Assembly (NCBI GenBank): GCA_029856615.1
Contig: JAHKLF010000012.1
Span: forward strand, 1 to 15,538
Origin: Candidatus Njordarchaeota archaeon
GTDB taxonomy: Archaea > Asgardarchaeota > Njordarchaeia > Njordarchaeales > Njordarchaeaceae
Length of the DNA stretch: 15,538 nucleotides
Direction of reading: 5' to 3'
Positions 1 through 7,477 of the stretch are shown here, in pieces. Each line of letters starts with the position of its first letter. Positions within the stretch are counted from its first letter, which is position 1. Below the pieces are notes generated by a model, which saw only the letters and a program-made list of their open reading frames with translations, was not told the origin of the DNA and did not search any database. The position numbers were made by a program, and so were the translations under genes.

Positions 1-414
1 TATTTAGAGTACAACTCTGGGTCAGGTATTTTGTTTTTTCTACACTTAAGTGTATGTATATCTCCACTAGAAGTAAGGGGCCAGTCTATCTTCACCTGGC
101 ATAGAAAGTGCAACACTTAAGATAAGGCATTGAAAATAGCGTGTCTTAAGAATTTTTCCAATATTTTTCACCTGTGAATGACCCCTCACTTCCAGTGGAA
201 ACAAAGCATCCTAAGAATCGTTTTTCACAAAGAGAACTGAGTTGTGAACGGTTTTTTCCATTGGAATTATGTCAGTTAAGAAATGAAATAGGGAAAAGAA
301 AATCACATCATGTGAACAATGAACTAAAAACAAAAAGTCAAACGCCTTTGGCAAAAGGGGAGTGAGAGATTCTCATGAAGTATGAATACATTTTCACCTG
401 AGAATTTAGGTTTT
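1..414. other. Gene-free 5' region with small dyads
   Basis: No convincing coding frame or RNA gene is visible here; the open frames are short and lack start signals. The stretch is AT-rich and holds several dyads: a 14-base perfect palindrome TACACTTAAGTGTA at 41-54, TTCACCTGTGAA at 167-178 and TCACAT-C-ATGTGA at 303-315. A 15-base direct repeat TTTTCACCTGwGAAT occurs at 165-179 and 391-405 with one mismatch. It is the 3' flank of the tRNA-Leu gene. Regulatory sites for a gene left of the window are possible, but nothing proves it. Confidence 0.5.
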
Positions 415-519
415 TGGTGCGGGGGGCGGGATTCGAACCCGCGAAGGCCTGCGCCACCAGAGCCTCAGTGTGGCCATTTCCAATTGATCTGGCCCCTTTG
501 ACCTCTCGGGCACCCCCGC
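415..519 (-). tRNA. tRNA-Leu(GAG) with a 19-nt intron upstream of the anticodon
   Basis: Read on the minus strand, the acceptor GCGGGGG (519-513) pairs with CCCCCGC (425-419), followed by A and an encoded CCA (417-415). The T arm GCGGG-TTCGAAT-CCCGC is perfect. The D arm CCCGAGAGGTCAAAGGGG and a 14-nt variable arm with a GGC/GCC stem are class II, Leu-type. The anticodon stem CCAGA/TCTGG is perfect, but 26 nt lie between its arms instead of 7. The only 19-nt removals that leave T33 give loop CTGAGGC or TTGAGGC, both with anticodon GAG (466-464). The intron (about 487-469) therefore lies near positions 30-33, not at the canonical 37/38; repeated bases make the exact cut ambiguous. It is divergent from the splicing endonuclease gene. 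Confidence 0.9.
469..487 (-). other. Non-canonical tRNA-Leu intron
   Basis: This is the 19-nt insert between the 5' strand of the anticodon stem and the anticodon loop of tRNA-Leu(GAG). Archaeal introns outside position 37/38 are known, mostly from Thermoprotei, and need an endonuclease accepting relaxed bulge-helix-bulge motifs. I did not find a strict bulge-helix-bulge by eye. Coordinates may shift by one base in either direction without changing the mature tRNA. Confidence 0.75.
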
Positions 520-546
520 ACCTTACCATATCTACTTCTTGTTATG

Positions 547-553
547 TTTATAA
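547..553. promoter_or_regulatory. Candidate shared TATA box, tRNA-Leu and endA
   Basis: The core TTATAA (548-553) is self-complementary, so it reads as a TATA box on both strands. On the minus strand it is centred about 26-31 bases upstream of the tRNA-Leu 5' end, the usual archaeal spacing. On the plus strand it lies 47 bases upstream of the endA start, predicting a leader of about 20 nt that contains the Shine-Dalgarno. No other box in this 78-base gap is as good for the tRNA. Confidence 0.5.
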
Positions 554-597
554 TTTACTTTTTATGTTTTTTCTAGTAGAATTGTGAGGTGATTTAT

Positions 598-1209
598 TTG
601 AGTGAAGTTAATTTGAGGGTCGTTGCAGAGGGTCGTATGAAGCGTTTAATGAAGCTGAGGGACTTAGGGATTACAGCGGAGTTAATAGGCGATAGAATAA
701 TAGTATGGAATCCGAGTCTTGGTTTTGAATTATTTGCAGCGGGTTTCTTTGGAAAGCCTATTGGGATTAGAAAACCGAAGATAGAAAGGTTTGACAAGCC
801 ACTAGAACTCTCTTTCTATGAGGCTGTATACCTGGTCGAGAAAGGTGTATTAAAAGTAAAGACTCTAGACGGGAGATTTCTAACGTTAGACGAGTTAATG
901 GAGATTGGTAAGAGGAGTTATGAAGATTTTGAGGCCAAATATAAGGTCTATAGGGATTTAAGAGATCGTGGCTATGTAGTTAGACCTGGTTTAAAATTTG
1001 GGAGTGATTTTTCGGTATATAGATATGGACCGGGAATTGATCACGCGCCTTTCTTGGTAACCGTTTTTTCGCGCGATACTAAGTTACTAGGTATAGATTT
1101 TGTCAGGGCGGGTAGACTGGCGACTTCGGTTAGGAAGAAATGGGTTTTAGCTTTAATACTAGAAGATGGTTCGATTAGGTATTTTGTTTTTAGTTGGTAT
1201 AAGTTATAA
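598..1209 (+). CDS. endA: tRNA-splicing endonuclease EndA, catalytic type
   Basis: This endonuclease cuts intron-containing pre-tRNAs at bulge-helix-bulge sites in a two-fold symmetric tetramer. Counting from the TTG at 598 it has 203 residues. The C-terminal catalytic domain is clear: a KFGSDFSVY segment with Tyr141, then IDHAPFLV with His149, then SVRKKWV with Lys180, the classical Tyr-His-Lys triad. The N-terminal half (about 1-80) fits the small structural domain. I prefer TTG598 over the in-frame GTG589 because GAGGTGAT (587-594) is a good Shine-Dalgarno lying on that GTG. In Thermoprotei the enzyme is usually built from catalytic and structural paralogues, and this copy is catalytic; the partner is not in the window. 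Its 3' end overlaps the convergent methylthiotransferase gene by 20 bases. The intron-bearing tRNA-Leu is divergent next to it. Confidence 0.92.
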   Translation: MSEVNLRVVAEGRMKRLMKLRDLGITAELIGDRIIVWNPSLGFELFAAGFFGKPIGIRKPKIERFDKPLELSFYEAVYLVEKGVLKVKTLDGRFLTLDELMEIGKRSYEDFEAKYKVYRDLRDRGYVVRPGLKFGSDFSVYRYGPGIDHAPFLVTVFSRDTKLLGIDFVRAGRLATSVRKKWVLALILEDGSIRYFVFSWYKL

Positions 1210-2494
1210 ATCTACCATAGAGGGTTTTCCAAGTAATATCTTCGATATAAATTCGCGCCCATAAACCTAGGGATATTTTTTCATTGGGAGGAATAGCTAC
1301 TATTCTATAATTTCTTGTTCTTCCTAAGATTCCTCCTTTCTTAAATTCTAGTAATAGTGCTTCGAGTTCTTTGCCTTTGTATTTCAGGTTTTTCTCAAAA
1401 CTAATATGCCGTATTACTTCGGAGAGTTCACGAGTTCGTCTCTTAGCGATTCCACTATGTACCTTAGGGTAAATTTTAGAAGCAGGAACGCCTGGTCTAT
1501 CACCATATCGCGATAAATTTACGATGTCTGGTTTTATTCTTTCTAATAACTCCACTGTTGCAATATGGTCTTCCTCTTCCTCGGTTGGAAAACCTGAGAT
1601 AATATCCGTGGCAATGGTTACGTCTTCATCTAATTTTCTCCTAATTATGCGGACTAAGTCCTCAAATTCTTCGACGTTATATCTTCTTCCCATGAGTCTG
1701 AGAATTCTATTGGATCCTGATTGAACTGGGATATGAAAATATCTGTAGAATCTTTGATCTTGTTTAACGACTTCGATAACATCATCTATTACTTTGATCA
1801 ATGTATCGGGGCTGGCCATCCCTATTCGAATCATGAAATCTCCTGGGATTTGGGATATTTCCTCTAATAAGTCAGCGAGATTATAACCAAGATCCCAGCC
1901 ATAAGGTCCAGTATCCTGAGCTGACAATCTTATCTCTTTGACTCCTTTTTTGATTAAACGTTTTATTTCGGCTAGAATTTTCTCTTTGGGATAGGATTTC
2001 AAAGCACCCCATATTCGCTTATCTATGCAGTATGAACATGCTCCCAGACACCCTTTAGCTATTGGGACAACAGCAATGTATTTATTCTCAAGGCGTCTTG
2101 GTTTGAGTAGGATATCTTCGATGGAATCTTCGGGACCAACTTTGATTATTCTTTTTCCTGCTACTATATCTTCGATCAAGTTAGGAATTTCCAGCATATG
2201 GTGAATGCTTATAATGCTGGCCTTAGGTACTGCTTTACTAATTCTTTCAGGTGAGACTTCAGCTAAGCATCCTGATACTATGAGTATTTTACTTAGTTTG
2301 TCTAGTTTTCTTGCACGCGCAATCATTTTGTCTTCAGTAGGTTTTTTGATTGCACAAGCATTTAGTACGATCAGGTCTGCGTCATCAATATTATCAACTA
2401 ATTCGTGGCCATTAGTCTCAAGGAGACCCTTTAGAACTTCTGTATAATAGTTATTGATAGCGCACCCTGTTGTTTCTACATATATTTTGACCAA
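1190..2494 (-). CDS. tRNA t6A methylthiotransferase (e-MtaB, radical SAM)
   Basis: It belongs to the MiaB/e-MtaB (CDKAL1-like) family, which adds a methylthio group to t6A37 of ANN-decoding tRNAs using radical SAM chemistry. From the TTG at 2494 the protein has 434 residues. The N-terminal UPF0004 domain carries Cys11 (ETTGC), Cys47 (LNAC) and Cys76 (VSGC). The radical SAM motif CLGACSYC provides Cys149, Cys153 and Cys156. A TRAM-like domain closes the protein from about residue 365. The TTG start gives MVKIYVETTGC, which fits the family N-terminus, and follows GAGGTGA at good spacing; the in-frame GTG at 2503 lies inside that Shine-Dalgarno. It overlaps convergent endA by 20 bases and is divergent from the helicase gene. 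The archaeal e-MtaB assignment rather than bacterial MiaB rests on length and context. Confidence 0.9.
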   Translation of the reverse strand: MVKIYVETTGCAINNYYTEVLKGLLETNGHELVDNIDDADLIVLNACAIKKPTEDKMIARARKLDKLSKILIVSGCLAEVSPERISKAVPKASIISIHHMLEIPNLIEDIVAGKRIIKVGPEDSIEDILLKPRRLENKYIAVVPIAKGCLGACSYCIDKRIWGALKSYPKEKILAEIKRLIKKGVKEIRLSAQDTGPYGWDLGYNLADLLEEISQIPGDFMIRIGMASPDTLIKVIDDVIEVVKQDQRFYRYFHIPVQSGSNRILRLMGRRYNVEEFEDLVRIIRRKLDEDVTIATDIISGFPTEEEEDHIATVELLERIKPDIVNLSRYGDRPGVPASKIYPKVHSGIAKRRTRELSEVIRHISFEKNLKYKGKELEALLLEFKKGGILGRTRNYRIVAIPPNEKISLGLWARIYIEDITWKTLYGRFITYTN

Positions 2495-2534
2495 ATTGCT
2501 CACCTCTGCTGTTTCTTAAGCATGAAGATTTTTG

Positions 2535-2549
2535 ATGCGTATCACGCAT
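2535..2549. repeat. Dyad ATGCGT-N3-ACGCAT in a divergent gap
   Basis: This is a perfect 6-bp inverted repeat around a 3-base centre. It lies in the 162-base gap between the divergent methylthiotransferase and helicase genes, about 40 bases upstream of the former. A related dyad follows at 2576-2587. It could be an operator; no regulator can be named. Confidence 0.45.
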
Positions 2550-2575
2550 GAATAATTGAATATACTATGCTTACC

Positions 2576-2587
2576 TGCATTGATGCA
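2576..2587. repeat. Dyad TGCAT-TG-ATGCA in a divergent gap
   Basis: This 5-bp perfect inverted repeat has a 2-base centre. It shares the TGCRT...AYGCA half-site pattern with the dyad at 2535-2549 and lies about 40 bases upstream of the helicase TATA-like box. Operator function is inferred from position and similarity only. Confidence 0.4.
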
Positions 2588-2620
2588 CTCGTTAGTCTTT
2601 ATGAAAACGCAAGAGAATGG

Positions 2621-2627
2621 TTTTAAG
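2621..2627 (+). promoter_or_regulatory. Candidate TATA box of the Lhr gene
   Basis: TTTTAAG lies about 33 bases upstream of the GTG start at 2657. Usual archaeal spacing puts transcription start near 2648-2651, leaving a very short leader that would include at most part of GAGGGAT (2645-2651). Position and base content are the only support. Confidence 0.4.
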
Positions 2628-2656
2628 CATAACTAATGTATACCGAGGGATAACAT

Positions 2657-5329
2657 GTGGATTCCCAGAGTACTAAACTTATCCGAAGGAAAATTAGGGA
2701 AGAAACCAAGAATAGGATAAGAGTGGTAACAGAGCCACCACCATCAGACGAAAATGTATATTCTCTCTTAGAGCCATTTGTTGCGGAATGGTTTAGGAGG
2801 GAATTCAAAGTTTTTACATTACCTCAGAAATATGCTATACCTAGAATAAAGGCTGGGCGTAATGTTTTAATTTTCTCTCCGACGGGCACTGGAAAGACGT
2901 TAGCGGCATTTTTATCAATAATCGATGATTTATTCTCTCTTGGGAAGAAAAATGAACTTGAAGATAAAGTATATTGTGTGTATATTTCTCCGCTTAGAGC
3001 GCTTTCGAACGACATTAGAAAGAATCTACTAGTACCATTGGAGGGTATTAAAGAAGTAGCGGGAGAAATGGGCATAGACTTGCCAGATGTAAGGGCATTA
3101 GTCCGTACGGGTGATACGCCTCAGCATGAGAGAAGTAAGATGTTGAAGAAGCCTCCTCATATCTTAATAACAACTCCCGAAAGTCTTGCTATTATTCTAA
3201 ATGCGCCGAAGTTTAGAAAGCATTTGAGTAGCGTTAGATGGGTGATAGTAGACGAGGTGCACGAGTTAAGTAGCAATAAGAGAGGAGCGCATTTATCATT
3301 AAGTCTAGAAAGATTACGTAATTTCAGCGGAGAGTTTGTTAGAATTGGTTTAAGTGCGACACAAGCACCGGTAGAAGAAATTGCTAAGTGGCTTGTTGGC
3401 TTTGAGGATGATGGGCATCCTCGTCCATGTGATATCATAAAAGTTCCTTCCATAAAGTTATTGGATCTCAAAGTTTTATGTCCCACTAAGGATCTTAGAA
3501 ATCGTGAAGAAGTTGGTAGAAAGATGTATGAGTATCTTAAGAGATTCATCAAGAGGTATAGAACAACTCTTATTTTTACTAACACTAGGTCGGGTGCTGA
3601 AAGAGTAGCACATAAGCTAAGTGAGGTTTTAGGAAGGGAATTTCTACAGTATCTAGGAACGCATCATAGTTCATTAGGTAGAGAAATCAGGCTTGAAGTA
3701 GAGGATAAATTAAAGAGAGGAGAACTCAAGGCCGTGGTCACGAGTACGTCTCTAGAACTCGGCATAGATATAGGGTACATAGATCTAGTTGTTCAGATAG
3801 GTTCACCAAAGAGTGTCGCAAAGGGTCTCCAGCGGATAGGGAGAGCGGGACATGCATTACATAAAGTATCGATTGGACGTTTTATAGCAATGGATGAGGA
3901 TGATTTAGTAGAGCTAACGGTATTAGTTAAGTTTGCGGAGGAAGGTAAGATCGACAGAATAAGAATACCGAGGGATCCCCTAGATGTTTTAGCGCAGCAT
4001 CTTGTGGGAATGAGTTTAGAGAAGAAGTGGCATATTGAGGAGGCTTACAGATTAATTAAAAGATCATATAATTTCCGTACGCTAAGTTGGGAAGATTTCA
4101 TATCCGTACTGAGATATCTTGGGGGATATTATGTTGATCTAGAGTATCGTAGTGTGTATAGGAAATTATGGTTTGACGAAGTTGAAGGTCTATTTGGCCG
4201 AAAGAAAGGTGCTAGGATGATATATTTCCTCAACTTGGGTACGATTCCTGAGGAAGCCGATTATGAAGTAATACTAATGAAAGATAAGAGGAAGAGAAGA
4301 ATCGGGAAACTCTCAGAACCGTTTGTTGAGAGATTAGTTCCAGGAGATGTATTTGTCCTAGGAGGGCGTAAATTTAAGGTAGTGAGAATAAAGTCTAATC
4401 ATGTATACGTAATAGAAGCCGAGGAGGAAAAGCCAACAGTCCCATCCTGGATTGGTGAAATGTTACCAAGAAGCTGGGATTTATCGATAGGGGTCGGTGA
4501 ATTTAGAGAAAAATTAGAAAGCATTCTAAGGAAGAAGGGTGAGGTCGAAGCTATTAAATGGCTAAGAAAGAATTTTAAACTAGGACGTTACTGTGCGGGA
4601 AATTTGGTTAGATATTTCAAGGATCAAATAATGCTCTTAGGTGTTATACCTAGTCATCGAAAGATCGTCCTCGAGGAGTACATTGATGAGCTAGGTAGAT
4701 GGAGCATAATTTTTCATGCACCATTTGGAAGAAGAGTAAACGATGCTTTATCGAGAGCCTACGCTTATAAGGCATCAATCCTAGCGAAAACAAATGTGGG
4801 CATCGGAGTTACTGATGATGGATTTATTCTTCTTTTCCCTAGAGGGGTGAGGATTGATCCTAAAGAATTGGCGTACAGCCTTAAGAGTAGTGAGTTACGG
4901 GATATACTCAAAGAGGCTATTAAGGGAACAGAGCTATTCGCAAATAGATTTAGGCATTGTGCAGTGAGGAGCTTTATGATTTTAAGGGCATATAAGGGGC
5001 ATGTTATATCGGTAGAAAAAAGAAAATTAAGGGCTGAGAGATTATTGAAGTACTTAGGGGATGATTTTCCTGTAATTAAAGAGACTTTTCGGGAAATATT
5101 GGAGGATTACATGGATGTGGAGCATGCGGAGGAGGTAATAAGAGGTATCGAGGAAGGACGAATAAAGATCATACACGTAGAGAAGCGCGATTTAACAATA
5201 GCATCCCCATTTGCGCATAACATGATATTATCCGCAGAGGCCGATATTTTAACAATGAAAGATAGAGAAGCTTGGATAATGATGATGTATGAGCGTATTA
5301 AGAAAATTGTTGAAGAGCACAGGGGTTAG
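2657..5329 (+). CDS. lhr: Lhr-core superfamily 2 DNA helicase
   Basis: This is an ATP-dependent 3'-5' nucleic-acid helicase of the Lhr family, implicated in DNA repair and recombination. The 890-residue length matches Lhr-core proteins. The RecA-like domain 1 holds motif I PTGTGKT (75-81), motif II DEVH (199-202) and motif III SATQ (233-236). Domain 2 ends in motif VI QRIGRAGH near residue 392. The rest fits the Lhr-specific winged-helix and C-terminal core domains, including the conserved FANRFRHCAVRSFMIL stretch near 755. The GTG start at 2657 follows GAGGGAT (2645-2651). The last 4 bases overlap the convergent phosphoesterase gene. The motifs look intact, so an active helicase is expected. 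Assignment to the aLhr1 or aLhr2 subtype needs a tree. Confidence 0.93.
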   Translation: MDSQSTKLIRRKIREETKNRIRVVTEPPPSDENVYSLLEPFVAEWFRREFKVFTLPQKYAIPRIKAGRNVLIFSPTGTGKTLAAFLSIIDDLFSLGKKNELEDKVYCVYISPLRALSNDIRKNLLVPLEGIKEVAGEMGIDLPDVRALVRTGDTPQHERSKMLKKPPHILITTPESLAIILNAPKFRKHLSSVRWVIVDEVHELSSNKRGAHLSLSLERLRNFSGEFVRIGLSATQAPVEEIAKWLVGFEDDGHPRPCDIIKVPSIKLLDLKVLCPTKDLRNREEVGRKMYEYLKRFIKRYRTTLIFTNTRSGAERVAHKLSEVLGREFLQYLGTHHSSLGREIRLEVEDKLKRGELKAVVTSTSLELGIDIGYIDLVVQIGSPKSVAKGLQRIGRAGHALHKVSIGRFIAMDEDDLVELTVLVKFAEEGKIDRIRIPRDPLDVLAQHLVGMSLEKKWHIEEAYRLIKRSYNFRTLSWEDFISVLRYLGGYYVDLEYRSVYRKLWFDEVEGLFGRKKGARMIYFLNLGTIPEEADYEVILMKDKRKRRIGKLSEPFVERLVPGDVFVLGGRKFKVVRIKSNHVYVIEAEEEKPTVPSWIGEMLPRSWDLSIGVGEFREKLESILRKKGEVEAIKWLRKNFKLGRYCAGNLVRYFKDQIMLLGVIPSHRKIVLEEYIDELGRWSIIFHAPFGRRVNDALSRAYAYKASILAKTNVGIGVTDDGFILLFPRGVRIDPKELAYSLKSSELRDILKEAIKGTELFANRFRHCAVRSFMILRAYKGHVISVEKRKLRAERLLKYLGDDFPVIKETFREILEDYMDVEHAEEVIRGIEEGRIKIIHVEKRDLTIASPFAHNMILSAEADILTMKDREAWIMMMYERIKKIVEEHRG

Positions 5330-6093
5330 AAAATTCTTAATTGGGATATAAGTGGTAAATCAAGTAACCCCTTATCCAGAGACGCAATAGGTTTAAACAA
5401 ATCTATATCCATTTTTTGTAATATAGGTGACAAAAAATCGGATGCGAATGAAATGTTAACTTCTACTCCTGTGGCTATAGGAGATAATGCGGGAAGTACA
5501 ATTAATTTTGCTTCTAATTCAGGATAATGACCGACCAGGAAAACTGGAATCTTTGCTTTACCACCAACTTCATCCCTAAACAATATTGCGGGATGCTCGT
5601 GCGCCATTATGACATATTTAATTCTTCTTTTTTGAGACAAAATTTCTGGCGGGATCTCCTTATGCCCATGAATGAATAAATAATTTCCATCAACGTGATA
5701 GGGATCTTTGAAGTCTACGTTATATTTACTTAAAATTCCACGAATGAAATTATCATGATTTCCCCGCACTAGAATAAAATGAATATTTGTTCCTCGAATT
5801 ATCTCCAGGAGCTTCAAGGTCTCTTTATGCTCCTGGAGAGTCTTCTGAGCAAATTCATGCTTAAAATCCCCTACCACAATGAGTTTCTCGGGGCTAAGAT
5901 CTCTTATGTATTTTTCTATTATCTCTCTTATTTCCCGAAACTGATATGCGGGAAGAAAAATGCCCTTTAACGCTAGAGCGTACTCAATACCTAAATGAAG
6001 ATCGGCGATTACCAAAGCGTTTAAGGATCTAATAAACATAGCACGATTAGGGAGAAGAATGATATCATTATCGACAATGTATCTATCAAGCAT
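5326..6093 (-). CDS. Calcineurin-like phosphoesterase, COG1407/PdeM-like
   Basis: This is a binuclear metallophosphoesterase of 255 residues. The metal-binding motifs run in order: DLHLG with Asp31 and His33, GDFKHE (75-80), RGNHD (110-114), IHGH (141-144) and AHEHP (164-168). The pattern is that of the archaeal ICC-like family (COG1407), related to bacterial PdeM, found beside Lhr-type helicases and DNA ligase in DNA-damage gene sets. Here it sits convergent to lhr with a 4-base overlap, which repeats that association. The substrate is not known from sequence; a nuclease or phosphodiesterase on damaged ends is an inference. The ATG at 6093 has no Shine-Dalgarno, and a TATA-like box lies about 27 bases upstream, so the mRNA is probably leaderless. 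Confidence 0.87.
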   Translation of the reverse strand: MLDRYIVDNDIILLPNRAMFIRSLNALVIADLHLGIEYALALKGIFLPAYQFREIREIIEKYIRDLSPEKLIVVGDFKHEFAQKTLQEHKETLKLLEIIRGTNIHFILVRGNHDNFIRGILSKYNVDFKDPYHVDGNYLFIHGHKEIPPEILSQKRRIKYVIMAHEHPAILFRDEVGGKAKIPVFLVGHYPELEAKLIVLPALSPIATGVEVNISFASDFLSPILQKMDIDLFKPIASLDKGLLDLPLISQLRIF

Positions 6094-6116
6094 TCTAAGA
6101 GCCTGCGGTAGAAGAG

Positions 6117-6124
6117 ATTAAATA
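6117..6124 (-). promoter_or_regulatory. TATA-like box of the phosphoesterase, leaderless start
   Basis: On the minus strand this reads TATTTAAT, centred about 27 bases before the ATG at 6093. That distance places the transcription start at the ATG, in line with the missing Shine-Dalgarno. The mobile tnpB unit ends only about 20 bases further upstream, so its insertion may have replaced upstream promoter elements. Confidence 0.55.
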
Positions 6125-6142
6125 TGGTGCACGTTTCACTCT

Positions 6143-6285
6143 GAGTAGGTATTTTTGTAATTTTTTATTTATAAGAATACCTACTCTTCATCGCACATAT
6201 TTTTCCCTCGATGGATACCTCATTGGCGGAGACTCTCCGCCTCGATATCCACTTCATTGGGACTTCGGCCCGCACGTCACGGGCC
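6143..6285 (-). ncRNA. Candidate omega-RNA (reRNA) scaffold of TnpB
   Basis: The last ~120 bases of tnpB plus its 3' flank fold into successive hairpins on the transcribed strand. In transcript order: GGCCCG/CGGGCC with a 7-nt loop (6267-6285); TGGATA/TATCCA (6246-6251 with 6212-6217) enclosing a 7-bp GC stem GGCGGAG/CTCCGCC with a 3-nt loop (6225-6241); then an 11-bp perfect stem GAGTAGGTATT/AATACCTACTC (6176-6186 with 6143-6153) whose loop contains the tnpB stop codon. TnpB guide RNAs in IS200/IS605-type elements typically overlap the tnpB 3' end and finish with a guide copied from the flank. Here the guide would start just below 6143. That is an inference from position and folding by eye; the 5' limit is unknown. 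Confidence 0.5.
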
Positions 6286-7460
6286 ACATCTCGGAGCGCG
6301 ATATTAATGGACGCGAGAAAATCTCGATCCCATATGATTTTGTATCTCTCGCAAAATGGCTCTCTCGGGGAAAACCCCGTCACGGAGAGACCGCAGATTG
6401 GGCAAATGCGAGAAGTTTTCCTCGGATCAATATAAACAACGGGAACTCCGATCCACGTAGCTTTATACTCTATGAACTCCTGGAGCTTCCTGAAATCCGC
6501 CAGAGCTAGCCTCCTATTCAACTTTCTCCCTCTATTAAGAATTCTTGACTTTATGTTCTTCATGTCCTCCATCACGATTCTTGCTTGAAAAGTCGTTGCT
6601 AATGCCACGATATACTTAGCAAGGTTATGTACCAAGTGATTTTTCCTGCTGCTCCACCGCTTAGCATATCGCCTGATGATAGCTATCTTTTTTCTCGGAA
6701 TGCCTTCCGGTCGATGTCCTCTGTAAAATTTCTTCTGCAGTTTCCTTATCCTAACCATTTTGTAGACGTAATCTAGCCTTGAAAGCTCTGAGACATCTAT
6801 CTGAGTTGCATAAATCACCCTATTTTCATCAAGAACAGATATTGTCACGTTTCCCTCATTTATATCAACTCCTAGTCTTCTATGAAAATTCTTCTCTCTT
6901 TCCTCTCGTTTCACAGCAATATGGACTTCGTAGCTTCCATCAGAATTCCGCTTTAAGTAAGCCTCTCCCAAGACAATTTTCCCCCTTTTCCACATTTCCA
7001 AGAATTTTCTCTGATAATTGGAGACGATCAGAGGTAAGACAATGTGATTTCTCGGGCTTGTGGAGACTTTAATGAACCATTTGCCGTTCTTCTCAATTAA
7101 TTTATAGACGCCCTTTCCATTTGTCTCCCTGTAGAGCTTGAGAAACAGCTTCTTGATTTCTGGCGATTTTTTGGTCCCATTTTTTCCATTAAGCTTTTTC
7201 CAGGACTTATAGATTGATAGGGCGGTGTTCATCGCGGTATATCGATACTTGGAGTTCCATTTTCCCTCGGGAACGATATTCTTGGAGACTTTGTAGGCTA
7301 CTCTATGTAGTTTTCCTCTTGATATTGCGTTATGCTCGAAGCATTTTTCAAGGAAGAATTTGACTAGTCTTCGCCAATCATTAATTAGCTCTCTCAGGAT
7401 TTTATCCCTGCCCTTGTTTGCTTGTTTTGTCCTTATCTTTATGGTTTTAATTGCCTTCAT
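6165..7460 (-). CDS. tnpB: TnpB RNA-guided nuclease (IS200/IS605 OrfB type)
   Basis: TnpB proteins are RuvC-fold, omega-RNA-guided DNA endonucleases carried by IS200/IS605 and IS1341-type elements, ancestors of Cas12. This copy has 431 residues. RuvC residues look intact: Asp199 in GVDINE, Glu298 in IVMEDMKN and Asp378/380 in WDRDFLASINIA. The zinc ribbon before the last motif has CPIC (Cys353, Cys356) but the second pair reads Cys370-Glu-Arg-Tyr373, so one expected Cys is Tyr (TAC; TGC would restore it). The N-terminal half is basic and fits the WED/REC region. No tnpA is nearby. It starts at ATG7460, 17 bases after the RHH gene, whose stop overlaps GAGGTGA. The gene is uninterrupted, so recent activity is plausible, although the zinc ribbon defect may reduce it. 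Confidence 0.92.
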   Translation of the reverse strand: MKAIKTIKIRTKQANKGRDKILRELINDWRRLVKFFLEKCFEHNAISRGKLHRVAYKVSKNIVPEGKWNSKYRYTAMNTALSIYKSWKKLNGKNGTKKSPEIKKLFLKLYRETNGKGVYKLIEKNGKWFIKVSTSPRNHIVLPLIVSNYQRKFLEMWKRGKIVLGEAYLKRNSDGSYEVHIAVKREEREKNFHRRLGVDINEGNVTISVLDENRVIYATQIDVSELSRLDYVYKMVRIRKLQKKFYRGHRPEGIPRKKIAIIRRYAKRWSSRKNHLVHNLAKYIVALATTFQARIVMEDMKNIKSRILNRGRKLNRRLALADFRKLQEFIEYKATWIGVPVVYIDPRKTSRICPICGLSVTGFSPREPFCERYKIIWDRDFLASINIALRDVARDVRAEVPMKWISRRRVSANEVSIEGKICAMKSRYSYK

Positions 7461-7477
7461 TTTTCTTCTTCCTCACC

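Noticed and set aside
338..529. 63-aa minus open frame over the tRNA-Leu
   Set aside because: It runs through the tRNA gene and has no ribosome site of its own.
6165..7460. TnpB as a nuclease-dead regulator (TldR-like)
   Set aside because: All three RuvC acidic residues appear to be present.
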